Source: Ulva prolifera (Eukaryota; Chlorophyta; Ulvophyceae; Ulvales; Ulvaceae). From it: 64,000 nucleotides of DNA. The translations under genes were made by a program, and so were the position numbers. Where the stretch lies: positions 4,982,538 through 5,046,537 of the forward strand of contig CM041203.1 of the NCBI GenBank assembly GCA_023078555.1, read 5' to 3'. Shown here one piece after another: positions 47,756-59,100 of this stretch (positions are counted from its first letter, which is position 1; every line of letters starts with the position of its first letter). The notes below the pieces were generated by a model. It saw only the letters and a program-made list of their open reading frames with translations, was not told the DNA's origin and made no database searches.

Positions 47756-47918
47756 GTTGGTTCATGTGGTAGTGTGTAGGAGTGTGGGGGTGTGTGGGTG
47801 CTTGTTGTGCCTTGGCGTTGGCTGTTGCTCTCCTGCTACGTGCGCATTGCGTGTCTCGTGCTCTCCCTCTTGGTCCTGGCGGTGCTACCGGCCCCTCCGG
47901 CTTTTTCCTTTGTAACAC
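47756..47918 (-). mobile_element. CA-tailed retroposon, same subfamily as 24022-24221
   Basis: On the minus strand: head GTGTTACAAAGGAAAAAGCC, then GGTAGCACCGCCAGGACC and a body closely matching 24022-24221; tail GT-rich on the plus strand. Confidence 0.65.
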
Positions 47919-48208
47919 AGAGATCCAGGCACCACTGCAGGCGCCGGCGCCCGCCCTGGCTGCAGGCGCCGGCGCCTGCCCTGGAGGCATATGGTGAGAC
48001 AGCCTCAAAGTGATTTTTGCAAAACGTACAGGTTCAATCATCGGCCCTGGACATGCCGTGGCTCCTGCTGCAGGCTGCAGGTGGCGCCTGCAGCATGCTA
48101 TGCGCTATGCCATTATACCACTGCCCTCTGGCGGCGCAGGGTGGCTGCTTCCACATGGTCACGCACTCCCAGTTTGTCATGCACCTGGGTGTCACATGCA
48201 CCTGTGTG

Positions 48209-48724
48209 TGTTACAAGGACAAAGCAAGCGAGGCAGGTAGCACCGCAAGCAAGAAGCAGGGGAAACTCACACCACGCAGCAAGCCACACGAAGCGCACCC
48301 CAAAACACCCACGCAACGGCAGCACCCGCGCCGGACACAGCGACACGGCCACACAACCACACACACGCCCATGCCCACACGCCCATCCCCACCCGAACCC
48401 CGCCCAACAGCAAGGCGCACGAGCCCCGGAAGCACAAGCAGCCAAGGCCGCCCAGCAAACAAACAGCGAGACCGCAACAACCCCCAGCCCGGGGAGGCCC
48501 CCGCCTTCCCCAGCACAACCCCCCAACCCCAGCCCGCGCACACCACCCCGCCCGCCCGCAAACCCACACCCGCAACCCCCAGAGGCCAGCCCAGCCCGCC
48601 CAAACCACCCGGCCGAGCCCCAACGGCGGGCCACACACAGGCGCACGGGGAAGACACCAGCGAAACGCGGCACGCCCGAGCCGTCACCACAATAAATTTA
48701 CTTAAGCGGACAAGGCTGCGAGCG
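48209..48724 (+). mobile_element. 516-bp retroposon flanked by 31-bp direct repeats
   Basis: Head TGTTACAAGGACAAAGC then GAGGCAGGTAGCACCGC; the body is Pro/Ala-codon-like GC-rich DNA; the end is GGACAAGGCTGCGAGCG. Flanked by 31-nt direct repeats at 48178-48208 and 48725-48755 with one mismatch. It matches both arms of the fold-back pair at 19668-20544. A long open frame on the opposite strand is low in complexity and not taken as a gene. Confidence 0.75.
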
Positions 48725-48755
48725 CATGCACCTGTGTGTCACATGCACCTGTGTG

Positions 48756-50422
48756 AGCAGTCAGCAGATCGCGTTGAGGCCACCAGCACTGACCACTGAC
48801 CAGCGCTGACCGCCAGCTCATGGCAATCGAGTTGTACTTCTGCTTGTTACCTGTGCACTCCGGCCCAGCCCTGATTTGCAGCCCTGATTCGCACGACTCG
48901 AGCACTTTGACTCGAGCACTTTGTGCGGTGGAGAGGGTGGAGAGGGTCCAGACACCACCGCTTTTGATGTGCCCCTGGTGGTGGTGTGAAGCGATTCTGA
49001 CGAGTATGTCATGTCTGCCTGTGTGCATACATGGCTACATGCACAACACAGTTCTGTTCCTCTAGAGCAGATCTGCTCTCCATGCAGTCACACTTGCACT
49101 GATGAACGGGCCATTGGACATCATACAAGCACAGCACGAGTCAGGTGGATTGTCCGTCTGCCCTGGACCATGATACGCTTGTTCTGGCAGGGCCCTGGCA
49201 GGGCCACAGGCAGCACCATGCAGTCACTGCAGGGAGCGATTAGTGACAGCATGCTGTCGACTCCATTTGCCCATGTGAGCACCATCATTGCTGCAGTTTG
49301 AAATCATGGTCAGGACTGCACCGATGTAGTCCACAGCCACCACCTGGATCGATGTGTGCTTGCATGTGCATGCACTGGTGCATTGATGAGCTCAGGAGGT
49401 TGACGTTCATCAAATCATGCTTAGTAAAGCTGCATCAGCACAGATCACATGCCAGTGCAGCTGAATGCCAATTTATGATGGCAGTCCACTTCCATAGGCG
49501 TTATGATTGGATGCAGACCCAGCATGGCCATTGGGCTGTCTAGACAATTGCTTAAGCTTCTGTGTCCAGCCAGCAGTCTGACTGCCTCTGAGTTTAAAGG
49601 CCTGGCACTGATGTTTGGGACAAGCATTCAAGCCGAAAATTATGGCTGTTCGCGTGCAAGCTTGCCAAGTGTAATCACTCGTTGGATTGTCTGTGCCCTA
49701 GCTAGCTAGTCCGATATTGTATGTGTCCTAGCGTGTCATAGAGTAAATGCAGCAACCCGCATTCCTATGTGTGACTGAATGGAAGGATCAGCAGAAGTGT
49801 GTCAATCGGCCGAAGAGGGCGATTTGGATGCCAATTGTGGTCGCAAGGCTCAACGAAATCATTTGGCTCTGAAATGATTGGCTCTTGTACTGAGCACATT
49901 CGCCATCTGAGCTTGGCAGACTGCTCTCTTTCTGTCTGTTGAGTGTGTACCTAACAAAAAAAAATTGCTGCGGAAAACCCACACTGTCTGGTAAGGCGTG
50001 GTGTGTCCTGCACAGGTGTCTACACACGTACATGCTTGCAGATATGATCCCGTCCGCAAGGGATGCAGCAGATATGCATGAGCTCATCATGACGCAGGTG
50101 TGCTGCATGTAAGTACCGCGGTACACCGCGATGCATCGGCTGCCCGGTAGTCATGCATAGCAAGTCTCCCGAGACGGTGGAGAACCAGACGCGAATATGC
50201 TAGCTTCGTTGTGGCCGCAGAGCCTTGCTGAGGCGATCGATTATGGCATGTTCGATCGTTGCCAGCTGCGACGTCACTTCAAGTGAAGCATCCACGAACT
50301 TTATAAAAGCCATGGTCGACCTTTGTGAGATCATATACATATCGGTATACCAGACCGCTTGAGCTCCGTTATCACGCCTACAGCCGCCTTGGCTTCGCGC
50401 AAGAGCTTCCGAACCTAAACAG
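48756..50422. other. Intergenic region between LRR array and gene pair
   Basis: No supported gene. Short open frames (e.g. 49298-49543) have no conserved partner in the window. 49961-49969 is an A-run. The 5' exons of the gene at 50423-53593 may lie in the last few hundred bases. Confidence 0.4.
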
Positions 50423-53400
50423 CTTCGCATCCCAACCAAGCCTAGATCAGCCACTATGGCGCCAGGTACGTGCTGCTCCGCCACGTGTCGTGCTGTCGAT
50501 GGTGTCTATCTCCGTTAACGAAATTTACTCTTCTGCCACTGCTGTACAATTGCTCAATCGAAGGATCAGCGGCGGGCACCTAGGCAGCTGCGCATGCGGC
50601 AGGACTGTATCGCTGGTAGCTATAGAGTCTGGCTTGAAGCTTGGCCATCTGTTCAGTCTCGTGAGTATGACTGGATTGGAGGTCATGTGGCTGCTTCTCG
50701 TCGCCGGCACACTGTGAAAACGCGTACGCAGTACCATTCGTCTGAGATAGAGCTTTGCCACGGGAAAGCATCTAGGGCTGATAAAGCGGCATGTGCGCCT
50801 GCGACTGCTCTGCTTGGCGTGTGCAGAAAGCGTGTTGTGCCTGTTCTGGAGCCTTCCGGAGTATTCGATTGCCACGTCGCGATTGCTCCCTCCGTTTCAT
50901 TTCATTCAATGGAGAACTTGCGGGATGTCGATCGATTCGATCGATCAGGCGGCCGGGTTGCATAACAAACCCGCATGTGCCGCATCCGTGAACATGCAAT
51001 GTTGTGAGATTTGGCGCCAAAGCAAAGCGCTTTGCTGCAGTTGCATGCGGCGTTGCGCCATGCAGCCGCGGGCATGCCCGTGCGCACGTACATGCCTCCG
51101 AGAACTAGCTGCCATTGCGAGGCTCGTGGAAATCTGGAGGTCCCGAGACGGCTATAGTATGCCCTGTGTGGGCGACAGCGCTTTACTTACGTTGTCGACG
51201 GCTTCTGCAGGCAAGTGGCCTGCTGAAGCCGTCGACGGCGTGATTGTTGCTTCGAGTCGCTTGGATGTGTTGCCCGCGGGGAGACGAATTCTTACAACGC
51301 TTCCGTGCCTTTTCTGATCTGCGGATTTGCCTGTGGCCGATCACGTGGCGGGGTGCGTCGTGAGTCAACGTTCCAGCTCAGCACTAAATGCCAGCTCAGC
51401 ATCTGCAGCCGCCCGTACATCCCCTCATGCTTGCCACTGACAACCCGCCCTTCTGCTTGTGCAGCTGCAGACCTAGCGTTCCAGGCACGCCACAACGCCC
51501 TCATAGAGTCGGCAGCGTTGCCGCATGAGCAAGCCATGCACTGGCTGCGTGCCTACATGTGCTCTCCAGACGCCGGCGACCAAGCAGGCCCGACTTCTGC
51601 TAGCAGCGGCAGGCCCTCTCCTGCCGACAGACCAGCACACCCGGGCCCTCCCAGAGCGGCTGACGCAGGCTGCATGCATGCACCGCAACGGCCTCCCAAT
51701 CAGATCTCCGGGCTCATCGCAGAGGTATGAGCACAGCTGTGGCCGCACGGAAGTGGCCCCGCATGTCGGAGTTGCTGTTGTCTGTGGCAATCCAATGCAT
51801 GTCGCCATGTAATTATGCGTTCATGTATATATATGCAGAAATACGTACCACCAGACCACGCGTCACGATGCCCCCCCCCCCCCCCCCCCCCCCCCTAGCT
51901 GCTAGCTAGCCCCCGGCCGCCCCTGCGCCGGCATGTGAGGTACCGGCTGGGTCACTCCGGCCGACCATTGAAGCACTGACACGAGATGGTCTGCAGGTGC
52001 AGCATGCATACGAGCCACTGTTCCAGGACACAACCAACCTGTCCATGCTCGTCGCCAGAGCCTTGGCCGGCGGAGGCGAGGCGGCCCGCCTGGGCATGCT
52101 CGCCGCCCTGAGCGACGCGCGCATGCTGCTGCTGGCTCACAGGATCATGCTTCAACAGGTTCGCCCCGCCAGCCTCGGCCACCGGCAGCACGCCGTGCCG
52201 CATGCAAACACCCTGCCCTGCTGATATTATATGGACTGCTGAAGGTGATACGCCGCTGTCATGCATATGAGCGAGGCGGCGGCCGTGTGCCTGCCCCTGC
52301 GTGAACCCCATGGCCACCTGCATCGCCAATTCCGTTGCAATGAACAGTGTGAAATCTTTCCTCGACGTTGAGTCGATTTGGACTTAATGTTGATATTACT
52401 GTGGATCAATCCAGGATATCTAACACCACCTCTCGGCATGCAGCACCTGGCATCAAAACCACATACGCCCCCCGAGGCGTTTGAAGACACCCTCCGCCGC
52501 GCTCGTGACAACGTCTGCTGGATCACAGACACCCTCGCGACACTCGCGCCCGTGCACGCGCCCAAGTGGACGCTGCCGCAGCGCCACTTTCTCGCCGCCT
52601 TCCTCGCCACAACGGACGTCGCCGCCCTGCTGCACGACGTGATGGACGCGGACGCGCACAGCCGCGAGCCCGTCCTGGTGCTGTTCAACAGCCGCGTCCA
52701 TGCGCACGCGGCCACGCTCGGAGTCGAGGGGGCGAGTGTGGAGGCTGCCGGGGGGGGTGCCGGCGCGGGCGCGCTGGTCGCGCAGCTGCGGGCGACGCTC
52801 GGCGCGGCGAAGCCGCGAGGACACGCCGAGTCGGTGTGGGTGACGGCGGCGGTGTGGACGCTGCTGACCGGCCTGTGCAAGAGGGCCCACGCGGAGCTGG
52901 GGTGGCACCTGCTGGGGGATACCCTCAAGCTGCCAGGTGCGGAGCTGAACCGCCATGCAAAAACACCATTGTTTCGAAAGGTCCTAGGCCGCTGTTGACA
53001 TTCTCGTGGCCTCTAGCTGTCGCTGCCTGTGGCATAGTGTGTGCATGCTACGCGTGTCGGTGTTGACTTCGTCGTAGCACAGCAGCTGCATGAGCACCGG
53101 CGGTCATGCATATGGTACGGACAGCAGCCGGAGGTTCGCCACTGACCCCGTGTGCATCAGTGTTGGGTCGTCTGGCCAGCTGCAGATCACATAGAAGATG
53201 TCCGGATATTCAGGTGTAATTTCTGGGTGTTAGTCCAGGAAATGCTGCAAAGCGACCCAACACTGGTGTGCATGTGCAGACACTCTCGGGCAGGTGCCCG
53301 TGGAGGCGGAGGCGCTGGCGGCCGCCCCGCCCCCGGAGCAGCCTGTGTCGCCGCACGCATGCACCGCTGCTGCGGAAATTGTGAAGCAGGCGGTTCTGGA

Positions 53401-53593
53401 TGCCGGCATGGCGAGCGCCGTGGACCCGGAGGCGGCTGCCCCCCAGGAGAGCCCCAACGCCACCCCCCGTTTGCCCCTCGCCGCGCTGGCCCCCCCGGTG
53501 CTGGACACCCTGGTGGGGACATCGATCTATGGTCACGGGCCAGAACTGCAGCCGGCAGGCCCGATGCCACTCTTCAAACAACGAGCCGAATAG
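50423..53593 (+). CDS. Unrecognised protein, paralogue A of tandem pair (5' end unresolved)
   Basis: Exon model from comparison with paralogue B: 50423-50465, 51465-51724, 51997-52158, 52444-52936 and 53280-53593. Introns are GT-AG; phases are 1, 0, 0, 1, the same as in B. Exon lengths sum to 1272 nt, a whole number of codons. Middle exons encode YEPLFQDTTNLSMLV and GGEAARLGMLAALSDAR. The large exon contains LAAFLATTDVAALLHDVM, LVLFNSRVHAHAA and TLLTGLCKRAHAELGWHL. The last is Pro/Ala-rich and ends PMPLFKQRAE. Mostly helical in appearance, no membrane segment, no catalytic motif, family not recognised. An in-frame ATG exists at 50456, but B lacks it, so the true start is probably in an upstream exon. 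Intron 1 (999 bp) contains a 19-bp-stem hairpin and intron 2 a poly-C run. Confidence 0.6.
51194..51236. repeat. Hairpin in intron 1 of paralogue A
   Basis: 19-nt arms (51194-51212 and 51218-51236) starting GTCGACGGCTTC, one mismatch, 5-nt loop AAGTG. Not seen in intron 1 of paralogue B. Confidence 0.8.
51871..51895. repeat. Poly-C run in intron 2 of paralogue A
   Basis: About 25 C followed by CTAGCTGCTAGCTAG. Absent from the equivalent intron of paralogue B. Confidence 0.85.
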
Positions 53594-53679
53594 AAGTAGA
53601 GAGCGAAGAGAGAACTAGCTAGGGAGAAGAGAGAGGCATTAGAGGTGTAGAGAGAATGTCAGTACTGACTTGTTTGTGG

Positions 53680-53684
53680 TGTAA
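53680..53684 (+). terminator. TGTAA poly(A) signal of paralogue A
   Basis: GTGGTGTAATCGTG, about 87 bp after the stop codon, in a position matching TGTAA at 59864-59868 after paralogue B. The intervening 3' UTR is GAGA-rich in both. Confidence 0.55.
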
Positions 53685-54052
53685 TCGTGTATGCATGTAC
53701 CAAGGATGTCATCTGCATGCATATGCTATCAAAGGGTGGACGCATCTGTTGCGTTTGCTTGAAGGAACTCTCGCCGACCAGCACCGAAGCCACAGCATTC
53801 CGCACCATGCGAGGCCCGCGTAAGCACCTCAGGACACCTTTCTGGAGGAAGAGTGGATCGCTACAGCACTCACCAGTCATTCACGTGCACTGAGCTGGCA
53901 CGGCAGCAGGCCACAAACAGGCACGCATGCTGTGAGGCTCTGGTGGTCCTTGCAGCACCGTGCAAACGCATCTAAAGCCACTCCCTGACACCCCGCGATG
54001 TGCCATAAGCAGCAGAAACCTGTAGGGGTAGCTGGACATTCTAGCCCCCAGT

Positions 54053-54380
54053 GTTACAAGGACAAAGCCGGAGAGACCGCTAGCACCGCCAGGACAGCGA
54101 CGAAGCACACGAACAGCCCAAAGCACGCGCGTCAGGAGAGCGGCGACCACCCCGAATCCGCCCGAACGCATGGGCAAGTCACAACAGCACCCGTACACGG
54201 CACCCTGCCCCAGCCTGACAGGAACCTGCTGATCACGCACCCACACACCCCTACACCACACCCATCCCGTCCCCGCTCCTCCCCCCAACACATGCACCCC
54301 CGCGCATGCGCGCAGTTCAACCCCGCCGCCCGCGCGGACACAGCGGCCCAGGCAGCCCGGCCGGCGCCGGCCCAATATTA
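54053..54380 (+). mobile_element. CA/CC-tailed retroposon
   Basis: Head GTGTTACAAGGACAAAGCC then AGCACCGCCAGGACAGC. The body is about 280 bp, rich in CCCACACACCCC, ending near CCCAATATTAATGCG. Absent from the homologous spacer after paralogue B. Target duplication not determined. Confidence 0.6.
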
Positions 54381-55417
54381 ATGCGCAAGTCGCTGGGGGC
54401 ACTCCAGCCGTGCGGCTGCAGGCCCCAACCCTATCCCCCCACCGCAGCCGTCCCTCGCTGCACTCCCGTGCCGAGCGGCGGAGCAACACGGCAGCGCCGT
54501 CGTCCGCCGGCCTTCTCAGGACAGAGCATGCCTTCCACAGTGTGGGTCAGAGATCGATGTGCACCCTGGCAACTCGATACGTCTCTGCGCGAGCATTCCG
54601 GGACCTCTCCTGGAAACAGAGCCATAATGCATTCCACGAACCAGGCCTGCAGTTTTTGGCGACGCTTCCGCAGCTAGCCACACGCAGATGGAGGAGCAGA
54701 AACGCATGAGCAGAAGCGCGCCACGTCACTGCAGTCATCAGGCGTCGGCTACACCACCTCTGTTGCATGTATACCCGTGCATACATACCTGCACCCATTG
54801 GTGATGCAAACCCGTCCCCGCAGCCATTAATCAAGTGCAATATTGCGAAAAGCGCAAAGCTTTGCATCAAAGCAGTAATGAAACCAAAGAAAGCATTGCA
54901 ACTCAACTGGTCATGGGTGCAGCCACGCTATATCGGGGGGTGGCCACGCACGGCCGGGCTGCTGGTGCCCTGCCAGGGTTCTTAGTTGCACCCTATGCGG
55001 CCGTATGCAAGCGGCAGCACCTCATGCATTGTAGCGGCAGCACACGCACGCGCGCAGACCTCCGTGATCCAGCTTTCACACCTGCTGACGCAGCGAGCCA
55101 GATCGACCCCGGCGGGGTGAAGGTGGAAGCTGTAGCAGGGGTTGCCGTGCCTTGTGTCCCAGGCCCCAGGGAAGCAGCGCATGATGGCGCCGTGTGCACC
55201 CTGCAGCCCCCGTGCTGATGATTTCGCAGCACGTCAGCGCGCCGACGCGCTCGTGCTGCGCAGGGGTGGGGACGCGTAGCCCCAAGGAGGGTGCGGCACC
55301 TCCCCCAGCCGGTGCTCGGTAGACTACCCGCCGTAGGGCTATAGCCTACGTAGCCCCCCCTGCATGCATGCAAGCGCCGCGCCAGCACGGCGCAGCGTGG
55401 CGCAGCACGCCACAGCA

Positions 55418-55500
55418 TGCCAGAAACTGCAGTTCCCTGGATCGCGCCGGCGGGGAGGCCGCCGACGAGGATGAGCTTGAGCTCATCGGCCTCGAAGGCC
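55418..55500 (-). pseudogene. Relic of DUF445 gene last exon
   Basis: The minus strand encodes FEADELKLILVGGL followed by AGAIQ, matching the end of the gene at 62393-63657 (FEADELKLILVGGLLGAAAG). It has lost 9 nt in the glycine-rich segment and the terminal FFIF. The remaining exons are absent, so this is the truncated end of a duplicated segment. Confidence 0.8.
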
Positions 55501-55694
55501 TGTGATGTAGTGCTATAGCTAGCTTGTCTGTGTGGGCAGGAGTTTTCCTGGCCTTGCAAACATGCCCCGAACATCAGTGCCCGGAGTTGACATGTGTTGT
55601 CCCGCCGAATGACAACTTCACATATGATTGGGGCCCGGAAATGATCCACTAATGACAATGCTGCATGCATCATGAGGCAGCAAGGATGCATGCA

Positions 55695-56048
55695 TCAGGT
55701 ATGCATGCGTACACCGTGACGCAGGCCCTCTGCATGTGCTGCGTGTGCATGCTGCGTGTGAGCATCTGGTGTCTGGAAGTCATGCACAAAAAGTATCCCA
55801 TTATCATGCAGTAGCTGACGCGTTTCATGTAGTGTGGTTTGTGGCTTTGAGACATGAAGCGTCACATGCTCGAGGCGATCGCACTTGCGAATGGTGACAG
55901 CCGCGACATCGCTTGAGCCATAGGCCGGCCATGCTATATATCGACGAACACGACCCAGACACGGGAAGCAGGAGTTGGCCTTTGCGAGGATACGCAGGAT
56001 CGCTGGAATCACAACGCCTGCCATCAACATATGTACCTCAGACTCCAA
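55695..56048 (-). other. Open frame of uncertain status
   Basis: 117 codons, lower GC than neighbours, containing VVIPAILRILAKANSCFPC and TIRKCDRLEHVTLHVSK. It lies just upstream of paralogue B on the opposite strand. No homologue elsewhere in the window and no splice evidence. Could be an exon of an unknown gene or chance. Confidence 0.15.
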
Positions 56049-56102
56049 TCCCGCACCAACAGCTTCTGAAACTATCTCGAGATATTGGCAGCTTACAAGC
56101 AG

Positions 56103-59100
56103 CTTCGCATCCCAGGCAAACCTAGATCACCAACAACGGCTCCAGGTGCTCCTCCTTGTCTTGTCGTGCTCTCGAGGATGTGTATCGCGGCTCGGACTCA
56201 CGATATGCGCAAGTGCTCGAGCTCAAGCAATGGCTCATCCGTAGGGGGCGCTGTAGCTGTGGCTCGGGTTTGACACCCATAGAATATGGCGTGAAGGTAG
56301 AATGCCGATTCGGTCTCGCGAGATCTCGTGAGCATGCGTACTTCGGAGGTACTGTTGCTAGCTGCATGCTGCTCTTCGCCGCGGGCGCCGGCACTGTGAA
56401 TAATGCATGTGCTCCTGCGCATTCGTCTGCGCCATGTACATAGCGGGATCCCCGTTCACTCTTTGGAAAATTGATCATATGTATACAACGTTGCGAGTAC
56501 AGCATCTGCTGCTCACATCCACGTGGCGTCACATCCACGTGGCGAGGTGGGAGCTGCCTCGTCACCAATCGCGCCGCCTCAGCAATGCATGCCAGCTCAG
56601 CATTGCTGAGTCAGCTAGTTCATGCATGCGCTTATGCATGTCACTGCCAACCCGCCCTTCTGTTCTTGCAGCTGCGGAGATGCAACCGCGAGAACGTCAC
56701 AACGCCCCCGTCGAGCCGGCCACGGCAGTGCAATTGCCACATGTGGTGCAGTGGCTGCGGGACTGTATTGGCACGGCAGATGCCACCTCACCAGCACAGC
56801 TACTAGTAGTACCAGGCCCCAGCTCAACTAGCAGACCAGCGGGCCTCACTTCTAGTGGCAGCTGCGCACCGGCATCTGCCGGCAGTGCAGCCGCAACCCC
56901 GCTCAGGCTGACTGCCGCGACTGCAGGGTCGGGCCACATGCATACGCTTACGTGTACGCCGCAACGAGACTTGAGCTTCTTCGTGGACAACGCAGAGGTA
57001 TGAGCACAGCACGATTGCCGGCGAGCAGTCGGTCTTGCCTCACGCAGTGATCTATGTCCCGTTGCAGTGCATGCATATATCCAGGAAATTATGCATCCGT
57101 GCAGGCATGCGTATGTATAGCTAGACCTTGGCGGGTATCGCTACGCGATCGGGCTGAGGTGCGGGCTTGAGCCCAGGCGATGTGCCGGGCCTAGTGCCAT
57201 GAATGAGTGAGTAGGTTGAACGTTTGCGAGTGGATTCTGTGGCAATCCAGTGATATGGCCGGCGCCGCTTTTCCACTGGGCCCTTGCATGTCGCGACGTT
57301 CAAGGGTCCAGTGGTATAGCGGCCATACCACTCGATTGCCACAGATTCCGAGAGCTGGTAGCATGCCCGGCCTCTGTCCGTTTCATGTACACATGTACAG
57401 CCAGACCACGTCTCTGCGAGATGCATGGACGCATTCCCCCCGCGGTACTCCGGCACGTCCATTGAAGCATTGACGGGGGTCGCCTGCAGGTGAATCGCGC
57501 ATATGAGCCGCTGTTTGCGGACATACGCAGCCTCGTCGTGCTCCTCAGCGACGCTGTGTGCCGCGGAGGCGAGGCGGCCCGCCTCGGCACGCTCGCCGCC
57601 CTGAGCGACGCGCGCACGCTGCTGCTGGCTCACAGGATCGTGCTCCAAAAGGTCCGCCCCCCATCCCCAGCCACATGTTGCACGCGGCCGCCCTGCCCTG
57701 CATATGCATGGACTAGTGTAGCTGTTGAGGGCGCTTCGCAGCACGGCGTTCAGCGAGGCGGCACAGCCACACGCCTCGCCCGGAGGCCTGCACAGAATCC
57801 TGCGTGCAGAATCCCGCGTGCATTCCCAACATCAGTGTGAAGTAGAGCAATCGCTCTACTTCACATTCCAGATTTGAATCTGGAACATCAACCTGGTACA
57901 GCCGTGCCCGCGTGGGACATTGATATTGACAGCTCCGGAGGATCGGGACCGCGTGCACCCCAATGTGGGGGGGCAGAAGTTGCATGGTGCGTGGTGTATG
58001 GTGCATGTCGCATGTGCACTTCGAACCGGTCTGGTGTGCACGGAGCTGGGCTGGTGAGCCTGCGCCAAGTTGCCCCAGGTAGACACCATGCGTTGTCTGG
58101 CTGGGCATGCATTGTCTGGCTGGGCACCTGTCACCACGTGTATACGCATGGGTGCCTCCATCGAAGTCTACCTCTTCCAACTCCCTCAGCCGCCCCTCGA
58201 GGCAGCCATGGTGGCAGAAAGGAAAGCCACGGTGGTGGCTGTGATGTTCTGTCAGCTGCAGTCAAGCTCGATCGGGTCGTAACCGTAAGCGTTTTTTGTG
58301 TATGTCGATCTTTGTTGAAATTCCAAAGATCCGACGCCACCTCTGCCATGCAGACACTGGCGACGACCCCGTACATGCCGCCCCAAGAAGTCAACGCCGC
58401 CCTACGCTGCACTCGCGACCACGTCCGCTGGATCATCGACACCATCGCACAGGTGGCGGCCAAGCACGCGCCCGCGTGGACGCCGCCGCAGCGCGACTTC
58501 CTCGCCGCCTTCCTCGCCGCCATGGACGCTGCCGCCCTGCTCCACAATGTCATGCACTCGACCGCAAACAGCCGTGAGTCTATCCTGGTGCTGTTCAACA
58601 GCCGCGTCAACGCGCACGCGGCCGCGCTTGGAGGTGTGGGTCCTAGTGTCGGCGCGGCGGGGGGTGGGGCAGGCGCGGGCGCGTTGGTCGCGCAGCTGCG
58701 GGCAACGCTTGCCGTGCCGAATCCAATTTGTCCACGCACCGAGCCGGCGTGGGTGGCGGCGGCGGTGTGGACGCTGCTGACCGGCCTTTGCAAGAGGGCC
58801 CACGCAGAACTGGGGTGGCACCTGCTGGGAAACACGCTCAAACTGCCAGGTGTGAAGGAGCTGAACCGCGGCCACGCGCTGCTGATGTGCCTTTCTTCCG
58901 CCCCCGGCTGCCGCTGCATATACAAGTGAACCAGAATTCCGGGGCACTCGGCCGTCTCTTTGAGAGCACGTTCAAGTTGCCAAGTCCAAATATGCACGAC
59001 GGCGTGCGGCATCTGCAGCGTGGCGTGTGCCTGCGACAGGCACTTCATGTATTTCTAGTACACACAGCACAGCCGCCCACTCGTACTTCGTCCTTGCACA

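Larger units (their letters stand above)
53600..55417. other. Spacer after paralogue A
   Basis: Holds a retroposon at 54053-54380. 54480-55300 is homologous to 61450-62220. No independent gene supported. Confidence 0.45.
50400..55505. repeat. Segmental duplication, left unit
   Basis: Contains paralogue A, a GA-rich 3' region, spacer, and at its right end 80 bp of the DUF445 gene's last exon. Homologous in order and orientation to 56060-62490; alignment is patchy in introns and spacer and clear in exons, at 54740-55140 (matches 61660-62050) and at 55418-55500. Confidence 0.75.
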
